A stretch of 64,000 nt of DNA from Mesorhizobium sp. ORS 3359 (GTDB lineage Bacteria > Pseudomonadota > Alphaproteobacteria > Rhizobiales > Rhizobiaceae). How positions within the stretch are numbered: position 1 is the stretch's first letter; every line of letters starts with the position of its first letter. The notes beneath the pieces are model-generated. The model was given only the letters and a program-made list of their open reading frames with translations. It did no database searches and was not told the DNA's origin. The DNA is taken from NCBI GenBank assembly GCA_000824845.1, contig CCNC01000197.1:26162-90161 (forward strand), given 5' to 3'. Below are positions 60,750 through 64,000 of the stretch, in pieces. The position numbers were made by a program, and so were the translations under genes.

Positions 60750-62864
60750 ATGCCGAAGAAAGCTTCCCCGGCCGACGCTACAGTCGTGGCTGAGATTCAT
60801 GACCAGAAACTTGTCCGCGGCAATGGCGGCGAGCTGCATCAGGTGGCCGAAGGCAAGGTCGAGGTGCAGACGACGGCGCTTGGCGCGCCGATCGCTGATG
60901 ACCACAACACGCTGAAGATCGGCGAACGCGGCCCCACGTTGATCGAGGATTTTCATTTCCGCGAAAAGATCTTCCATTTCGATCATGAGCGCATCCCCGA
61001 GCGCGTAGTCCACGCGCGCGGCTACGGCGCCCATGGCTTCTTCGAGACGTATGAGTCGCTCGCCAAATACACCAAGGCCGATATCTTCCAGCGGCCCGGC
61101 GAGAAGACACCCGCCTTCGTTCGTTTCTCGACCGTCGCCGGCAGCAAGGGGTCCTTCGACTTGGCGCGGGATGTGCGGGGCTTCGCCGTGAAGCTCTATA
61201 CCAAGGAGGGGAATTGGGACCTCGTCGGCAACAACATCCCGGTCTTCTTCATCCAGGATGCGATCAGGTTTCCGGATATGGTCCATGCCGTGAAAGAGGA
61301 ACCGGACAGGGCGTTCCCGCAGGCCCAATCCGCGCATGACAATTTCTGGGATTTTATCTCGCTCACGCCGGAATCGATGCACATGATCATGTGGATCATG
61401 TCCGATCGCGCCATTCCCCGGTCGTTCCGCTTCATGCAGGGCTTTGGCGTGCACACCTTCCGTCTCGTCAACGCCAAGGATGAATCGACCTTTGTGAAAT
61501 TCATCTGGAAGCCGAAGCTGGGCATGCAGTCGGTGGTCTGGAATGAGGCTGTGAAGATCAACGGCGCGGATCCCGATTTCCACCGCCGCGATCTCTGGAA
61601 CGCCATCCAGTCCGGCGATTTTCCGGAGTGGGAGCTCTGCGTCCAGCTCTTCGACCAGGATTTCGCCGATAGTTTCGACTTCGACATCCTCGATCCGACC
61701 AAGATCATTCCCGAGGAGATCATCGAGCCGATCCCGGTCGGGCGGCTTGTCCTCGATCGCATGCCTGAGAACTTCTTCGCAGAGACCGAACAGGTTGCCT
61801 TCATGACGCAGAACGTGCCGCCAGGCATCGACTTTTCCAACGATCCCCTGCTGCAGGGACGCAACTTCTCCTATCTCGACACGCAGCTCAAACGCCTGGG
61901 CAGCCCCAACTTCACCCACCTTCCCATCAACGCGCCGAAATGCCCCTTCCATCATTTCCAGCAGGACGGCCACATGGCGATGCGCAACCCCGCCGGCCGC
62001 GCCAACTATCAGCCGAATTCCTGGGGCGAGGGGCCGCGTGAGTCACCCCGGCGGGGCTTCCGCTCCTTTGCCGATGCGGAGGAGGGGCAGAAGGTCCGGC
62101 TGCGGGCGGAGAGCTTCGCCGATCACTACAGTCAGGCCTGGCAATTCTTCATCAGCCAGACCGAGCCTGAGCAGCGTCATATCGCAATGGCTTTGACGTT
62201 CGAACTGAGCAAGGTCGAGACGCCGGTCATCCGCGAGCGGATGATCTCCCATCTGCTCAACATCGACGAGACGCTGGCGACCACGGTCGCCGACAAGCTC
62301 GGCATCAAGACCATGCCGGCCCCTGCCGACGCCGCCGTGCCGACACGCGATGACCTCGAGCCGTCGCCCGCCCTCAGCATCATCAACAACGGGCCGGACA
62401 GTTTCAAGGGCCGCAAGATCGGCGTGCTCGTTAGCGACGGCATCGATTCCGGCCTGCTGCAAGCGGTGCGGGATGCGGCGCAAGCCGAAGGCGCCAAGGT
62501 GGAAATCGTGGCGCGCCGGGTGGGCGGTGTCGAGGCAGGCGATGGCAGCTGGATCGAAGCCAATCACATGATCGACGGCGGTCCTTCCGTTCTCTTCGAT
62601 GCGGTCGTGCTGCTCGTTTCCGAGGAAGGCGCCGAGATGCTGTCCAGGGATACTGCGGCAAAGGACTTCGTGTCAGACGCCTTTGCGCATCTGAAGTTCA
62701 TCGGCTTCGTCGCGGGTGCCGGACCTCTGCTGGCAAGCGCCGGGGTAGCGGCCGATGCGGATGAGGGGCTCATCGAGCTCACGGGCGTCGATTCCGTGCG
62801 CTCGTTCGTCGAGGCTTGCCGCAAGCTGCGGCTTTGGGCGAGGGAAGGTGCCGTCAAACTCTGA
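60750..62864 (+). CDS. katE: Large-subunit monofunctional catalase (HPII type)
   Basis: The 704-residue clade 2 catalase has the N-terminal arm, the catalytic H88 in ERVVHARGYGAHG, the distal Asn in GNNIPVFFIQD (about 161) and the haem-ligand Tyr in RNFSYLDTQ. A C-terminal flavodoxin-like (class I amidotransferase-like) domain runs from about residue 550 (KIGVLVSDGIDSGLL) to the end. It destroys hydrogen peroxide in the cytoplasm. ATG 60750 is chosen over a start 60 nt upstream that lies too close to the promoter. The best-form EcfG promoter is in line with katE being a hallmark general-stress gene. Confidence 0.96.
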   Translation: MPKKASPADATVVAEIHDQKLVRGNGGELHQVAEGKVEVQTTALGAPIADDHNTLKIGERGPTLIEDFHFREKIFHFDHERIPERVVHARGYGAHGFFETYESLAKYTKADIFQRPGEKTPAFVRFSTVAGSKGSFDLARDVRGFAVKLYTKEGNWDLVGNNIPVFFIQDAIRFPDMVHAVKEEPDRAFPQAQSAHDNFWDFISLTPESMHMIMWIMSDRAIPRSFRFMQGFGVHTFRLVNAKDESTFVKFIWKPKLGMQSVVWNEAVKINGADPDFHRRDLWNAIQSGDFPEWELCVQLFDQDFADSFDFDILDPTKIIPEEIIEPIPVGRLVLDRMPENFFAETEQVAFMTQNVPPGIDFSNDPLLQGRNFSYLDTQLKRLGSPNFTHLPINAPKCPFHHFQQDGHMAMRNPAGRANYQPNSWGEGPRESPRRGFRSFADAEEGQKVRLRAESFADHYSQAWQFFISQTEPEQRHIAMALTFELSKVETPVIRERMISHLLNIDETLATTVADKLGIKTMPAPADAAVPTRDDLEPSPALSIINNGPDSFKGRKIGVLVSDGIDSGLLQAVRDAAQAEGAKVEIVARRVGGVEAGDGSWIEANHMIDGGPSVLFDAVVLLVSEEGAEMLSRDTAAKDFVSDAFAHLKFIGFVAGAGPLLASAGVAADADEGLIELTGVDSVRSFVEACRKLRLWAREGAVKL

Positions 62865-62872
62865 TTTTCGCG

Positions 62873-62897
62873 GGAACATTTCGAGCGCCCGTCGGTT
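62873..62897 (+). promoter_or_regulatory. Orphan EcfG-type promoter downstream of katE
   Basis: GGAAC-N16-GGTT, starting 9 nt after the katE stop. The next ORF start is 198 nt away and has its own promoter. Confidence 0.65.
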
Positions 62898-62905
62898 CGA
62901 AAGAA

Positions 62906-62985
62906 GATCGCCCTCCCTCCAGCGATCCAGGGTCCCATCAAGACCTGACAAGGCCCGTTGCCGCATGCAGGCAGCGGGCCTTCTC
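62906..62985 (+). ncRNA. Candidate stress-induced small RNA
   Basis: A transcript from the promoter at 62873 would begin near 62906 and meet the hairpin at 62950-62982 after about 80 nt. I see no ATG-started frame with a ribosome site inside. Alternatively the hairpin is only the katE terminator and the promoter reads through to 63096. Confidence 0.3.
62950..62982 (+). terminator. Hairpin terminator downstream of katE
   Basis: Arms 62950-62962 and 62970-62982 pair over 13 bp (one G-T wobble) across a 7-nt loop, followed by a pyrimidine-rich CTCTATCT. Confidence 0.7.
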
Positions 62986-63033
62986 TATCTGCCGATATTC
63001 GGTTGCTTCGAGCCTACAAAACCGGGCCCGACG

Positions 63034-63058
63034 GGAACAAGCGGATGCCTGCGGGGTT
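63034..63058 (+). promoter_or_regulatory. EcfG-type promoter of the gene at 63096
   Basis: GGAAC-N16-GGTT, -10 end 37 nt from the ATG. Confidence 0.8.
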
Positions 63059-63095
63059 GCTTTCGAGAGAGGGGAACTCTCAGCAGGAGGTCGCA

Positions 63096-63359
63096 ATGAG
63101 CGAGGCCATGACTACCTCAAATCACGAAGTGATCCGAGCTTGGATCGAGGCGCGCGAAGGCCGGCCTGCCGTTGTGGCGACCCCGGGGAAGGCTGCGACG
63201 CTGCGGGTCGATTTCGGCGCCGGCGACGAAGATCTGAGGCCGATCGAATGGGAGGATTTCTTCAAGGTGCTGGACGACAGCAACCTGGCGTTCGTTCACC
63301 AGGACATGACCGCTGAAGGCAGCACCAGCCGCTTCAACAAGTTCGTGCCGCGCGAGTAG
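63096..63359 (+). CDS. Small acidic stress protein, paralogue of the gene at 40619
   Basis: The 87-residue protein shares MSEAMTTSNHEVIRAWIEAR, the PAVVATPGKAATLRVDFGAG strand pair, PIEWEDFFKVLDDSNLAFVHQD and the STSRFNKFVPRE tail with the gene at 40619. ATG 63096 follows AGGAGG. Two copies in one window, each with an EcfG-type promoter, suggest a dosage or specialisation role. Function unknown. Confidence 0.82.
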   Translation: MSEAMTTSNHEVIRAWIEAREGRPAVVATPGKAATLRVDFGAGDEDLRPIEWEDFFKVLDDSNLAFVHQDMTAEGSTSRFNKFVPRE

Positions 63360-63384
63360 CCATTCGGGAGCACGATTTCGACTG

Positions 63385-63597
63385 TCACTGAGCCCCCGGC
63401 ATCTTGCTGGCGTCCTGTGGATTCTTCGTGATCCCGGCGGCTGGCGAGCTATCCTGCGGCGCATTCCCGCCCTGGTTTTGTTCGGGCGTGCGCTTCCATG
63501 GCGCCGAAGATGAGCCGCTGTCGACACGAATGAAGACCCAGTAACATGCCAGCAGCACGACCAAGGTCAGTATGAGCGGCAAAACAACACGTCTCAT
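63385..63597 (-). CDS. Small membrane-anchored protein (70 residues)
   Basis: The product begins MRRVVLPLILTLVVLLACYWVFI, one membrane helix or uncleaved signal, followed by a Pro/Ser/Asn/Gln-rich periplasmic tail ending in SKMPGAQ. It converges on the gene at 63096 with a 25-nt gap. No EcfG-type promoter was seen upstream. Function unknown. Confidence 0.65.
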   Translation of the reverse strand: MRRVVLPLILTLVVLLACYWVFIRVDSGSSSAPWKRTPEQNQGGNAPQDSSPAAGITKNPQDASKMPGAQ

Positions 63598-63650
63598 GCC
63601 GATTCCTTCATGGGCGAGGGAAACCCGATCCGAGTGTCTGGGTGTCTGGC

Positions 63651-64000
63651 TCAGGCTCCCCGCCGTCGCGCCGCCTCGCGCTCGACATCGTCAGCCGAAT
63701 AATCGCCGGCGGCCGGGTCGAATGCTGTCCATCCGTCCGCTTTGTATTCACTGCGGCGGTCGGCGATGTCGACCGATGCGGAGCTGCGGAGAATTTCACG
63801 GGCTTCCGATGCGAGGTCGTCCTCGACGCGAGCCGTCACCAGCGTGCCGCCCCGGCGGACGCCTTCGGCATAGACATGCGCGTCCTGCTCCGGCACGCCG
63901 GCGTCGGTCAGGCTGCCGATGATGCCGCCGGCCGCGCCGCCCACAATCGCCCCGGCTACGGCGCCCGCGGCTGTCGCCGCCAGCCAGCCGGCCGCGACCA
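63651..64000 (-). CDS. General stress protein with glycine-zipper and YflT-like region (5' end outside window)
   Basis: The visible 115 codons run off the window edge. The first part is Gly/Ala-rich (AAGAVAGAIVGGAAGGIIGSL), a glycine-zipper that may sit in a membrane. It is followed by GVPEQDAHVYAEGVRRGGTLVTARV, a typical segment of YflT/general stress protein 17M-like proteins, and a C-terminal acidic tail. ATG 63944 lies inside the zipper and is not the true start. Its promoter is outside the window. Confidence 0.75.
   Translation of the reverse strand, partial: VAAGWLAATAAGAVAGAIVGGAAGGIIGSLTDAGVPEQDAHVYAEGVRRGGTLVTARVEDDLASEAREILRSSASVDIADRRSEYKADGWTAFDPAAGDYSADDVEREAARRRGA

Overview
The window looks like chromosomal or chromid DNA of a rhizobial alphaproteobacterium, most likely Mesorhizobium or a close relative. 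The basis is the high G+C content, the FixK/FNR-type and EcfG-type promoter grammar, a rhizobial-type palindromic intergenic repeat near 40.9 kb, and the look of the proteins. I saw no rRNA, tRNA, CRISPR array, insertion sequence or phage gene. The genus is an inference.

Region 1 (about 1-19.2 kb) is a low-oxygen energy and redox module. It holds hemN, a small K+ channel-like protein, pseudoazurin, phosphoketolase plus acetate kinase, a FixK-type regulator followed by a GNAT protein, a zinc alcohol dehydrogenase, thioredoxin 2, a P1B-type ATPase with a DUF302 protein, an acyl-CoA synthetase/GNAT fusion, a two-domain kinase, a c-type cytochrome, a UspA protein and a cytochrome b561. Eight sites of the form TTG(A/C)-N6-(T/G)CAA lie upstream of these genes. 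FixK made here would be the obvious activator.

Region 2 (about 19.2-21 kb) holds an EcfG-like ECF sigma factor and three small genes. One of the small products has a short NepR-like stretch.

Region 3 (about 21-40.5 kb) is a large surface-glycan or glycolipid cluster, almost all on the minus strand with overlapping stop/start codons. It encodes two sugar epimerases, a UDP-xylose-synthase-like enzyme, a B12/radical SAM enzyme, six glycosyltransferases (four of them CgeB-like paralogues), an actinobacterial-type inositol-phosphate synthase, a histidine phosphatase, a nucleotidyltransferase, two methyltransferases, a FemAB-like acyltransferase and a glycoside hydrolase whose TIM-barrel halves appear in swapped order. 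A phosphoribosyltransferase-like gene sits on the opposite strand in the middle. Both minus-strand operons begin 35-43 nt downstream of a match to the EcfG promoter (GGAAC-N16-NGTT).

Region 4 (about 40.5-64 kb) is a general-stress island. Catalase KatE, a PCMT/erythromycin-esterase fusion, a pyruvate-oxidase-like enzyme, two dehydrogenases, CheB/CheR/HWE-kinase signalling proteins with three response regulators, and many small unknown proteins are interleaved. Nearly every transcription unit starts with an EcfG-type promoter. I count 24 exact GGAAC-N16-NGTT sites plus one with a 17-nt spacer in regions 2-4, and none upstream of genes in region 1.

Together the window appears to join an oxygen-limitation regulon to a general-stress regulon, with a poorly known glycan pathway placed under stress control.
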